Counted from the first letter of the stretch, positions 7,010-14,003 are shown. The stretch: DNA of 14,104 nt from an uncultured Clostridia bacterium (GCA_947629805.1 CANRFE010000022.1:1-14104), one strand, 5' to 3'. Program-made: numbers and translations. Notes: generated by a model not told the origin, from the letters alone.

Positions 7010-7910
7010 ATGAATGAATTTAAAAAACCGACAAAAGTAAATTTTTTCTGTTATAATAAATATAATTTTCCTTTTATTGAAGATACTTTTGAAGCATTAG
7101 ACACATATACAATTCTTTGTCAAATAGTCAAATATTTGAATCAAGTTATTGAAAATTTGAATATTAATGAAGATAATATTGAATCATTATATACAGATTT
7201 TAATAATTTCAAAAATTACGTAGAGGAATATTTGAGTCATTTCGATATAAATAAGATAAATCAACAAATTGAAGAGAAATTTCAAGAAATTGAACAAAGA
7301 AATCAAACAGAATTTGATAATATGAACGCAGAAATTGAGAAATTAAAATTGCAAGTAAAAAATGATATAGATAATTTAAAACTTGAAGTTAATAATAAAA
7401 TGCTATTCATATTGGAATATGTAGATTCAAAAAATGATACTTTAAAAATTTATGTAGATGACGAAATAAAAAAATTACGTGAAGAAATAAGACAAATAAC
7501 ATTTGATAAAGTAAAAATTATAAATCCAGTTTTTGGAACGGAAGATAATATTCAAAATGTAATAAATGATTTATATATATATCTTCGATATGGTGGAATT
7601 ACTGTACTAGATTTTGATGTTACAGCTTTGACTTGCAGAGAATTCGAAAATTTGAATTTGACTGCATTAGAATTTGATTTATACAGTAAATATAAAATTA
7701 AATTCGATTTAATTCACAATATGTATTCTCCATTTACACGGAGAATATACACCAATTACAGATGTAATTATCAAATTAGCTGAATTACATCAAAACGGAA
7801 TTACTGCACAAGAATTTGACAATCTAGAATTGACAGCAGAAGGATTTGACTCAAAAAATATTACAAGTTATGAATTCGATTGGAACGGAAAAACTGTTCT
7901 AGTCGCATAA
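7010..7910 (+). CDS. Coiled-coil tail/collar appendage protein, read through a +1 frameshift
   Basis: About 299 residues after recoding. The N-terminus (KPTKVNFFCYNKYNFPFIEDTFEA) resembles anchor segments of small phage appendages. Residues ~70-165 form a long coiled coil (EEKFQEIEQRNQTEFDNMNA and on). A C-terminal region carries a repeated LTAxEFD-type motif: VTALTCREFENLNLTALEFD before the shift and ITAQEFDNLELTAEGFD after it. The zero frame meets CGG at 7739-7741 (codon 244) and stops 15 codons later. Dropping the C gives SPFTGEYTPITDV and an open frame to 7910. Repeats of one family on both sides of the break show the two frames encode one protein. An AGGAGA ribosome site precedes the ATG. 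Its likely role is a fibre or collar appendage. Confidence 0.78.
7739..7741 (+). other. Recoding site 2: in-frame CGG at +1 shift in the appendage gene
   Basis: The zero frame reads TTT ACA CGG AGA ATA. Skipping C yields TTT ACA GGA GAA TAT, and the frame stays open to TAA at 7908-7910. The surrounding 11 bases, ACACGGAGAAT, are identical to those at the site in the second M23 gene on the other strand. The restored frame is closed upstream by TAA at 7710-7712, so the switch must occur between there and the zero-frame stop near 7783. Confidence 0.78.
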
Positions 7911-7936
7911 AATAAATTTAAAAAGGAGATAAAAAA

Positions 7937-8818
7937 ATGAGTTATACAAATAAGACACCCAATTATGAATTACCTCAATATGTAGCAGATGATAAGCCTA
8001 CATATTTAGGCGACTTTAACGGAGCAATGAAAAAAATTGATGAAGTATTAAAAACAAATGAAGAAAAAGCAATAAATGCTGAAGGTATTGCAGAAGCAAG
8101 CGACGCAACAGCTAAACAAGCTTTGCAAGTAGCAAATGAAGCAAAAAGCGAAATTACAGGAGATGTTCAAACTGCTTTAACAAATGCACAAGAAGCAAAA
8201 CAATTAGCACAAACAGCAAATACAAATGCAAGTCAAGCTAAAACAAATGCAGACAGTGCAATTACAATAGCAACTGAAGCACAAGATGAAGTAGGCGGAT
8301 TTGATGAAAGAATTACAACGGCTGAATCTACAGCACAAGACGCAAAACAAACAGCTCAAAGTGCAAATACAACTGCAATTCAAGCAAACAGTAAAGCAGA
8401 AGAAGCGCTTTCAAAAATTGCGGGAGAAGGTAGCGACGGATTTTCTTCGATAAAAATTGAAAAAACTGAATCAAATACATCTGTTCCCGACGGACAGAAT
8501 AAAGACATTTTAACAATTGATGTTGAAAAATCAAAGAAAATAAATTTATTGCTTTTTGTTAATGCTGAAAATCGTTCATCACTAAAAACTGCAACAGTTA
8601 AAGTAAATATAAAAGGCTCAACAGACGGAAGTGGATTTTCTGATTTAACTAATTTTAGTTTTATCCGTCCAATTCAAACAAATATGGTACAAACTGAATT
8701 AATTGGAGATACATTCACAGGTTATTCACAAATTAAATTCAATGTTGAAAGTAGTGGAGATTCTAATAATATAGGAATTAAAGCTATGGTAATAAGTACA
8801 ACATCAGCTGAAAATTAA
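7937..8818 (+). CDS. Ala/Thr-rich coiled-coil fibre (receptor-binding candidate)
   Basis: A 293-residue protein. Residues 1-40 (TPNYELPQYVADDKPTYLGDF at 7-27, then AMKKIDEVL) match the particle-anchoring N-terminus common in appendage proteins of Gram-positive phages. About residues 40-160 are an alanine-rich heptad coiled coil with near-repeats such as AQEAKQLAQTANTNASQAK and AQDAKQTAQSANTTAIQAN. The last ~120 residues look like a beta-rich head (KKINLLLFVNAENR, TATVKVNIKG, SGFSDLTNFSFIRP). A trimeric fibre with a distal binding head is therefore likely. The ribosome site AAGGAGAT is strong. It is the last plus-strand gene, ending 14 bases before the bidirectional terminator. The ligand cannot be inferred. 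Confidence 0.75.
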   Translation: MSYTNKTPNYELPQYVADDKPTYLGDFNGAMKKIDEVLKTNEEKAINAEGIAEASDATAKQALQVANEAKSEITGDVQTALTNAQEAKQLAQTANTNASQAKTNADSAITIATEAQDEVGGFDERITTAESTAQDAKQTAQSANTTAIQANSKAEEALSKIAGEGSDGFSSIKIEKTESNTSVPDGQNKDILTIDVEKSKKINLLLFVNAENRSSLKTATVKVNIKGSTDGSGFSDLTNFSFIRPIQTNMVQTELIGDTFTGYSQIKFNVESSGDSNNIGIKAMVISTTSAEN

Positions 8819-8832
8819 AAATAATAAAAAAT

Positions 8833-8857
8833 TAGCACTCTAGTAATTAGAGTGCTA
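8833..8857. terminator. Bidirectional intrinsic terminator between convergent blocks
   Basis: TAGCACTCTA (8833-8842) pairs perfectly with TAGAGTGCTA (8848-8857) around a 5-base loop. On the plus strand TTTTTATTT follows; on the minus strand the complement of 8821-8832 gives a T-rich tail (ATTTTTTATTAT). It lies exactly between the fibre stop (8818) and the tail-knob stop (8861), so it can end transcription from both sides. Confidence 0.9.
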
Positions 8858-8860
8858 TTT

Positions 8861-10472
8861 TTATTTGTTATTTATATCATAATTTCCAATATTATTATGA
8901 TTGTGCCATATTGTAACCCCTGAACGTGCTATTTTATTAATTTCATCTAGTGAATTAGCTGGTACTTCACCATAAGCAAAATTTTCTCCAGTTCCTATTT
9001 CGATATAATTAAATGCTGGACGTCCAGTAATATTAGGAATTTTTACTCTGTTTATTTGATAACCGAATCTTGTAAAATAATCATCAATTATTTTCAAAAA
9101 TTCAACTCTACAACGCATTGCTTTATATGTTATAGTATTTCTTCCTGAATTGAATACTACGTCAGCTGTATTTCCCCCTCCCTGAATCTCTGGTAATAAT
9201 TGAGCTTGATAAAAACTACCAATTAAACCACCAATTTGGCTTGCTAAATTACTTCCATAATTAATACTAGAGCCGAACTACATCTTTACTTCCTGATACA
9301 CCTATTCCACCTGTAACTGCACCAAAACCAATTGAGGCTATTTGTGTAGGAATGTTTATTGCTTGCTGTGTTAACCAATTTGTATAGCTATCACTAGACC
9401 AACTGCACGTAGGAAATTTACCTACGGGAATTGTGTCGTCGTCGTCAATTTCCATTCCTTTATAGTTAATAGGTACTACACGTCCTGATACCCCTATATT
9501 AAATGAAAGTTCTGTTTGCAATATCGCATTTTCTTTATCTGAAAATTCTTCATATTTATATATTCCATAATTTCCGTTATTGTTTGATACTAATAAATAA
9601 TTATAAGGGTAACAATATAATTTATTATTTTTTGGCTTGTAATCTTGCCAATTATATTTTTTTTCAAATGGTATTGTATATTTTTTGCTTTCGCCTGAAA
9701 ATGACATAGTATAAAAACTATGTGTTCCAGCAAAAGTTGTTTCGTAGTTATGTTGCTCTAAATTTGGTAAATCCAATAAAATATTAGGTATAATGAACAT
9801 ATCTCTAATATCTGCTGAATGACCGTCAACACCAGTCTGCAATATAAAAGCAACTAGCTCAATCCAACCTGAATCATTATTTCTGAATAAATAAGCATTT
9901 GTACCAAAAATTGAGCCGTTATATACTGCAATTCCATTATAACCTGTTTTGTCCTCTGGATTCCAAGCTGATAATACACATATCCAACTATTAAGAGTTA
10001 AACCCCCGTCAATTACACTACTTATACAGTCTACCTCTCCAACTGACAAATTTTCTTCTACACGATTTGCACCTATTGAATCATCTGTTACGTGTTCACG
10101 TAATGTATAGCACGGCTTAAACTCTAACATATCAAACCAAGTCGCCCAATTATCAATTTCAAATGAAATATCTGTCATTTGATTTGAATAGAATTTTATT
10201 TCCGTAATAAATGCAAAAAACCATTTATTTGCGTAATTTGGATTTATGAATGCGATATAATTTGCTGTAAGACAATCATTATAACTAAAATTTACTCTAA
10301 TTTGTTTGTCGCTTTTATTAATAAATGTATAGTCATCTGCTTGTGCAACAAAATGTTCGCTATCTCTCATAAGTCCTAGTAATTCACTATTATTATAATT
10401 TAATACGTTTTTGTGTTCTCTATCTAATAATATTTTTTTAGCTAATATAATTTGTGCATTATAAGTTGCCAT
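8861..10472 (-). CDS. Tail knob / distal tail tube protein (phi29 gp9-like), read through a +1 frameshift
   Basis: About 536 residues after recoding (phi29 gp9: 599). The N-terminal part shows the family pattern: KWFFAFITEIKFYSNQM near 83-99, ISFEIDNWATWFDMLEFKPC near 102-121, LREHVTDD after it. gp9 forms the hexameric knob that conducts DNA, and its hydrophobic loop inserts into the host membrane. Here the matching hydrophobic stretch begins at QQAINIPTQIASIGFGAVTG near residue 370. The zero frame meets CGG at 9273-9275 (codon 400), reads one more codon and stops at TAG. Skipping C yields SKDVVGSSINYGSNLASQI, QIGGLIGSFYQAQLLPEI and the frame continuing to 8861. The shift therefore falls inside the predicted membrane loop. 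The start ATG has a GAAAGGAGA ribosome site. Confidence 0.88.
9273..9275 (-). other. Recoding site 3: in-frame CGG at +1 shift in the tail knob gene
   Basis: On the minus strand the zero frame reads GTA GTT CGG CTC TAG. Skipping C gives GTA GTT GGC TCT AGT and an open frame of about 137 further codons to 8861. This is the most abrupt of the four sites, with the zero-frame stop two codons after the CGG, and the only one followed by C (CGGC) instead of A. No homopolymer is present that would favour an indel error. Confidence 0.8.
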
Positions 10473-10490
10473 ATAAATTTATTCTCCTTT

Positions 10491-11564
10491 CTATCTTTTA
10501 ATATTAAAATCAATTGCTTGTTTAAAATCGGTTCCTGTTAAATCATCTGAATAAAATATATTATTCTCTCTAAATGTATCTAATATTTTTTTAATTCGAT
10601 TATTATTAATTGAAATATTATATATATCTCTTTGCCAGTTTCTCTCTTCTTTTATTTTATCTGAAAAAACTAATATATTATTTGAAAACTCATTATGATA
10701 CGGGTAAATAAACCATATTAAATTTTGTTTATCTTCAATTAATTCTCCTATGAATCTAAATCCTGAATAATCAAAACCAATTCTATATAATGTATTATAT
10801 AATTTTTTAGATTTGTCTAATTTTGGCTGTGGCTCTGATTGCCAAGCACCCGAATCAATCATACCTTTTGCATTTCCAATTGCAAGTTTTTTTCCACCTG
10901 AAGACTTGCAATATTCAATCGCCATTTTGAATTTTGTCCCGTCATTATCTATATTAATAGTTCTAATATCTCCCTGCTTCATTTCTCGTATTGTATCTTG
11001 TAAATTCCATTCCTGAAGATATGGACAAACTCTTGAAATAGTATTTCCTACCATATATAATTTTGTTCTACCCTCTTTTCTATCAATTGTTGAATAAAAT
11101 GTCATTAATTTTGAAGGCTCTTTCGAAATATAAACACCTCTTTCCATAAATTCTTCAAAAATAATTCTGTCAACATCTAAAAATGACGCTCCTGAAAAAT
11201 GCTGTTCTCCTGATAATGCTATAATATAACCTATTTTTTCTCCTCTCGTTACTTTCATTTTGTCGTCTACATTAGCAAAAAATACTTCTTTTCGATATAC
11301 TGTAATTGTATTATATTTTCCCTCTGTAATTTTTTCTATATCTATATCACTAAAGTATTTCTCTATCCATAAATTCGTAATATCACTTTTCCAGCGACGA
11401 AGTATAATAAATCGCTTATGATTATTAATATAATTATAAATTGCTTCTTTGTGTTTAACTTGATAGCTTTTTCCATTTGATTTTTCGCCAAAAATCAAAT
11501 TAAATAACGCATTTTCTTTATTAATATTATCAATATTATAATGAATCTGTTTTAATTCTGCCAC
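10491..11564 (-). CDS. DNA packaging ATPase (phi29 gp16-like)
   Basis: About 357 residues (phi29 gp16: 332). The Walker A loop is FGEKSNGKS near residues 25-33, and the Walker B strand is DVDRIIFEEF near 130-139 with two acidic residues. Other family-like blocks are RFIILRRWKSD, the RGEKIGYIIALSG strand, and LYMVGNTISRVCPYLQEW after Walker B. The C-terminal ~120 residues would be the RNase H-like, DNA/pRNA-contacting domain. It powers DNA translocation into the prohead, in phi29 together with a packaging RNA. GTG 11564 is chosen as start because GAGAGGTG ends 7 bases before it; TTG 11570 is too close. It overlaps the preceding 84-residue gene by 29 bases and stops with TAG 18 bases before the knob start. 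Confidence 0.92.
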   Translation of the reverse strand: MAELKQIHYNIDNINKENALFNLIFGEKSNGKSYQVKHKEAIYNYINNHKRFIILRRWKSDITNLWIEKYFSDIDIEKITEGKYNTITVYRKEVFFANVDDKMKVTRGEKIGYIIALSGEQHFSGASFLDVDRIIFEEFMERGVYISKEPSKLMTFYSTIDRKEGRTKLYMVGNTISRVCPYLQEWNLQDTIREMKQGDIRTINIDNDGTKFKMAIEYCKSSGGKKLAIGNAKGMIDSGAWQSEPQPKLDKSKKLYNTLYRIGFDYSGFRFIGELIEDKQNLIWFIYPYHNEFSNNILVFSDKIKEERNWQRDIYNISINNNRIKKILDTFRENNIFYSDDLTGTDFKQAIDFNIKR

Positions 11565-11790
11565 TTGCAAGCACCTCTCTTATTTTATCTGTAAATATAT
11601 TAATTAAGGTTGTATATGAAGTAATTTTATTTGAAATAATTATTTGATATTTTTTATTGTTAATATTTAAGGTAATAATCGAATTTTCTTCGCTTAAACC
11701 TTTTTTAACTGATATTTTTATATAAATATTATATTGAATAAATCGTTCATTTAATCGATTTTCTATATATCTATAATCTGATTTTTTCAT
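11536..11790 (-). CDS. Unknown 84-residue protein
   Basis: I do not recognise this protein. It is basic and beta/alpha in pattern: a helical charged N-terminus (KKSDYRYIENRLNERFIQYN), two strands (YIKISVKKG, SIITLNINNKKYQIIISNK), then a helix (TTLINIFTDKIREVLASGR). It has no cysteine or membrane segment. A clear AGGAGA ribosome site lies ahead of ATG 11790. It shares an ATGA overlap with the stop of the upstream M23 gene, and its last 29 bases overlap the ATPase start. Such tight packing suggests translational coupling with the ATPase. It could be a morphogenesis or packaging accessory factor, but this rests on position alone. Confidence 0.75.
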   Translation of the reverse strand: MKKSDYRYIENRLNERFIQYNIYIKISVKKGLSEENSIITLNINNKKYQIIISNKITSYTTLINIFTDKIREVLASGRIKTDSL

Positions 11791-12368
11791 GATAATTTTC
11801 TCCTATTTCTTATTACTCTTGTAAAAATAGCCCATTTGAATTTTTTTTCTTTAATAAATGATGATATAGGTGGCGAAGGTGGAGAAGGTGGCGAAGGAGC
11901 TTCGCCAGAATAATTTATAATCAAATTGTCTTCATTTGGTATTCCTAATATACTACATGGATTTATAAAATTACTACAATTCCAGCTTGCTGTACTAGAA
12001 CATTCCAAATGCAAATGAGGACCTGTAACATTTCCCGTCGCTCCCATTTTACCTAATACAGTATTTGTATCTACTCTTTGACCTACTTGAATTGAATTAT
12101 TACTTCCAAGCTCTAAATGACAATATCTCCAAAATCTTCCTGAATCTGACCTAAATTGAACTTGTATTCCTAGTTTTTCGCCTAGCTCTTTTTTTACAAA
12201 ATTTACTGTTCCTGATTCTACTGCATAAACTTCTCTATCACTTGTCTTTGTTACAATATCAACTCCCGTATGAAATTTACATGTATACCCTGAATCTGCT
12301 ATTCCATACGGGTAAGTAATTTGAGCTTGAGTATGAAATGGGCTATTATTGATTGTAACTTCTGCCAT
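11787..12368 (-). CDS. M23-family peptidoglycan endopeptidase, first copy
   Basis: A 193-residue zinc peptidase that would cut peptide cross-links of the cell wall. All M23 signatures are present: HTGVD (H33, D37) and HLHLE (H118, H120) supply the zinc ligands H33, D37 and H120, and H84 in YCHLE is the likely catalytic base. The catalytic domain ends near residue 145. A proline/serine linker follows (PSPPSPPSPP, about 158-167), then a basic, hydrophobic tail (KKFKWAIFTRVIRNRRKL) that could contact membrane or virion. Its ATG directly follows the stop of the second M23 gene, with a GAGGTAG ribosome site inside that gene. phi29 gp13 also carries an M23 domain at the tail tip. A tail-tip role or an endolysin role are both possible. 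Confidence 0.9.
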   Translation of the reverse strand: MAEVTINNSPFHTQAQITYPYGIADSGYTCKFHTGVDIVTKTSDREVYAVESGTVNFVKKELGEKLGIQVQFRSDSGRFWRYCHLELGSNNSIQVGQRVDTNTVLGKMGATGNVTGPHLHLECSSTASWNCSNFINPCSILGIPNEDNLIINYSGEAPSPPSPPSPPISSFIKEKKFKWAIFTRVIRNRRKLS

Positions 12369-13053
12369 TTATTTTACTACCTCGCTTTTCTCAACCCAAA
12401 ATTGAATATTTGCGTCCTCGACTGCGTCACAATTTACTTGTAAACGATTTTCTTCAACCCAGTTAACATAAACTGACATTGAAGTATTATCTTTTGAAAC
12501 TGATGAAGCAAAAACCCAAAATTGCTTTTTATTTATCTCAATTAATTTTTCTCCTGTTCTTTCTGCCCCTGTAAATTTAATTTTTACATTTACGCGTTCT
12601 CCTATTTTATAATCTTCTATTTGATAATTTTCTGTATTATACACACCAATTTTATTAGGTATACCCATATAATCAGCCGGATTCACATTTTGACCGTATT
12701 CATTGCATACTTTTCTTATTTCGAAGTGTAAATGTATTCCTGTTGCATTTCCAGTTCTTCCCATTATTCCTATTATTGTTGCTCTATTTACTGTTTGACC
12801 CTGTTTTACTTTAATTTGTGATAAATGACAAAACCAATGAAATAGACCACTTTCGCCAGATTTTACTACTACATAATTTCCGTATGATTTTGAATAACCT
12901 CTTGTATATACGAATCCGTCACAAGTTCCATATATCAACCTATTTTTTGAATATAAATCAATTCCTGTATGATGACCTGCTATCCATTTATTTCCTTTCT
13001 TTCCATATTCACATGTTACATTGAATTCTCCGTGTTAATGGTATATTTGTCAT
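12369..13053 (-). CDS. M23-family peptidoglycan endopeptidase, second copy, read through a +1 frameshift
   Basis: About 227 residues after recoding. It starts at ATG 13053, seven bases after a perfect AGGGGG site. The zero frame gives MTNIPLT, then CGG, then stops within a few codons at TGA. Skipping the C gives MTNIPLTGEFNVTCEYGKK and the complete enzyme: HTGID (H28, D32), FCHLS (H76) and HLHFE (H107, H109). Starting instead at the downstream TTG 12938 would lose H28 and D32 and so the zinc site, hence the frameshifted form is the functional one. A C-terminal region from about residue 135 (YKIGERVNVKIKFTG, KLIEINKKQFWVFASSV) resembles an SH3-type wall-binding domain. It stops directly before the other M23 gene. 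Whether it is a virion enzyme or a free lysin is unclear. Confidence 0.87.
13030..13032 (-). other. Recoding site 4: in-frame CGG at +1 shift, codon 8 of the second M23 gene
   Basis: On the minus strand the zero frame reads CCA TTA ACA CGG AGA ATT CAA TGT AAC ATG TGA. Skipping C gives ACA GGA GAA TTC and an open frame of 219 further codons. It shares ACACGGAGAAT with the site in the appendage gene. Because it is at codon 8, no functional protein forms without the shift. Confidence 0.8.
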
Positions 13054-13068
13054 AATTTTTTTCCCCCT

Positions 13069-13398
13069 TTAATATAAATCCAATGACGCTTTCAATGCGT
13101 CATTTATTTTGTTTTTTTCTTCCGCTTTTACTATAGATGTTATGTATAGACAATTTGATTGATTAATTGTGAATATTTGCTCACATAATACAACTGAATT
13201 ATTATATCTAATATCTACGTGAGTAGGTAGATATTCCTTTTTATGCCTTGTCGTCAATGGACACACAAGTAATATATTAGAATAAAAATTTCCTATATCA
13301 TTTGAAATTACTACAAATGGTCTATTCAATCCCTGTATATTTTTTTCATATTTATTATTTCCTTTAATATATATTATATCATATTTTCTAAAAATCAT
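13069..13398 (-). CDS. MazF/PemK-like endoribonuclease
   Basis: A 109-residue protein with the full MazF pattern: RKYDIIYIKG at the start, GLNRPFVVISND around R26, LLVCPLTTRHKKEYLPTHV around T49, SVVLCEQIFTI near 68-78. R26 and T49 fall where the catalytic Arg and Thr of MazF toxins sit (R25 and T48 in the Bacillus subtilis enzyme), so an active sequence-specific mRNA interferase is plausible. The frame extends upstream, but ATG 13398 follows ACAGGAGA and overlaps the previous stop as ATGA, so it is the better start. No standard MazE antitoxin is recognisable; the 68-residue gene upstream is in the antitoxin position. It lies in the early right-end operon, which suggests a host-takeover or anti-competitor role over stable maintenance. 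This role is inference. Confidence 0.85.
   Translation of the reverse strand: MIFRKYDIIYIKGNNKYEKNIQGLNRPFVVISNDIGNFYSNILLVCPLTTRHKKEYLPTHVDIRYNNSVVLCEQIFTINQSNCLYITSIVKAEEKNKINDALKASLDLY
13082..13104 (-). other. Perfect hairpin at the 3' end of the MazF-like gene
   Basis: AATGACGC (13082-13089) pairs with GCGTCATT (13097-13104) across a 7-base loop, within the last coding codons. It is unusually G+C-rich for this genome. No T-run follows on the minus strand, so it is not a typical terminator. It could be an mRNA processing or stability element, or a protein-binding operator separating the early genes from the lysis/packaging genes. Confidence 0.5.
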
Positions 13399-13601
13399 TG
13401 CATTATTTCTCCTGTAAGTAAATCTACCAATGAACAAAAATGCTTTTTGCATAATTTAATAAATTCATTCAATATTTTTATTCCTCTTTTTGTCTTCTTA
13501 ATTTCGATTGAATAATCATTTTCACTAGAAAAAAATTTTACTTCATCAAAATACTCTATGTAATATATTTTTTTCTTTATTCTTTTTTGTTTATGTTTCA
13601 T
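13395..13601 (-). CDS. Unknown 68-residue basic protein upstream of the MazF-like gene
   Basis: Not recognised with confidence. The N-terminus is strongly basic (MKHKQKRIKKK), and a strand pair follows (IYYIEYFDEVKFFSS, YSIEIKKTKRG). The C-terminal end, KLCKKHFCSLVDLLTGEI, resembles the last helix of Cro/CI-type helix-turn-helix domains, which often close with a Leu-Leu-x-Gly-Glu pattern, but a complete HTH is not visible. Its AAGGAGAT site lies inside the end of the preceding gene, which it overlaps by 11 bases. Its stop overlaps the MazF-like start (ATGA). The coupling makes it a candidate regulator or antitoxin for the RNase, or an unrelated early protein. Confidence 0.7.
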   Translation of the reverse strand: MKHKQKRIKKKIYYIEYFDEVKFFSSENDYSIEIKKTKRGIKILNEFIKLCKKHFCSLVDLLTGEIMQ

Positions 13602-13773
13602 TTTTTATCTCCTTCATTTTATTTAATTCTATTTCTAATTTTTGATTCGCTTCTTGTTCCAATCTCAATATATATTTATTACATTCTATTTCTTTTGTCA
13701 ATCTTACATTTTCTGAAATCAATCTCAAATTGCTATCTCGTAGCTCTTTTATCTCTCTTTCATAACTTTTCAT
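13591..13773 (-). CDS. Unknown 60-residue coiled-coil protein
   Basis: Almost the whole protein is one predicted coiled coil, with leucine/isoleucine heptads from YEREIKELRDSNLRLISENV through LTKEIECNKYILRLEQEA to LEIELNKMKEI. It would form a dimer or small oligomer. phi29 and its relatives encode short helical early proteins that organise replication or bind host factors, but I see no specific sequence match. The ribosome site AAGGAGA overlaps the stop region of the upstream gene and lies about 11 bases before ATG 13773, a slightly long spacing. Its 3' end overlaps the next gene by 11 bases. Confidence 0.7.
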   Translation of the reverse strand: MKSYEREIKELRDSNLRLISENVRLTKEIECNKYILRLEQEANQKLEIELNKMKEIKNET

Positions 13774-13790
13774 ATTCTCAAATAATCTCC

Positions 13791-14003
13791 TTATATTTTA
13801 TTATATACTCTGATATAATCTCCTTTCAAAACTTCTAAACAATCGTAAATTGTAACATTTTTATTGAATAATACTCTATGCTCAAAGCTATTATCAATAA
13901 TTCCTTTCTTTTCTATGTATTTTTTAGTAAATTCTATTAATTCATCTTTATTTTTGAATTCTCTTGAAGTTCCAATGTAAACTTTTTTCAACAAAATTTT
14001 CAT
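13791..14003 (-). CDS. Unknown 70-residue early protein
   Basis: The first gene read from the right-end promoter, with a leader of only about 20 bases. It is basic, starting with a strand (MKILLKKVYIGTSREF), then a helix (KDELIEFTKKYIEKKGII), and ending in two more strands (HRVLFNKNVTIYDCLEVL, DYIRVYNKI). This is a compact alpha/beta pattern without membrane segments. I do not recognise a family. Its purine-rich ribosome site (AAGGAAAGGAAG) is strong. First position in an early operon fits a small host-takeover protein, but nothing in the sequence specifies a target. The stop is followed directly by the ribosome site of the next gene. Confidence 0.7.
   Translation of the reverse strand: MKILLKKVYIGTSREFKNKDELIEFTKKYIEKKGIIDNSFEHRVLFNKNVTIYDCLEVLKGDYIRVYNKI

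Noticed and set aside
8861..9118. A separate 85-residue minus-strand gene.
   Set aside because: The same frame is open upstream to the CGG at 9273-9275 and joins the tail knob; no ribosome site precedes 9118.
12369..12938. M23 gene starting at TTG 12938.
   Set aside because: It would lack the HTGID zinc ligands and has no ribosome site, whereas ATG 13053 has an ideal one.
3124..13032. Four random sequencing or assembly indels.
   Set aside because: All four need removal of one base at an in-frame CGG, none needs a -1 change, three have no homopolymer, and no other in-frame CGG exists. A systematic technical artefact tied to the motif is not fully excluded without reads.
1302..13397. Alternative code with TGA read as tryptophan.
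   Set aside because: TGA ends several genes at sensible overlaps (1302-1304, 11787-11789, 13395-13397) and tryptophans are encoded by TGG.
13399..13452. N-terminal extension of the MazF-like protein.
   Set aside because: The extra residues precede the conserved start of the fold and coincide with the end of the upstream gene; ATG 13398 has an AGGAGA site.
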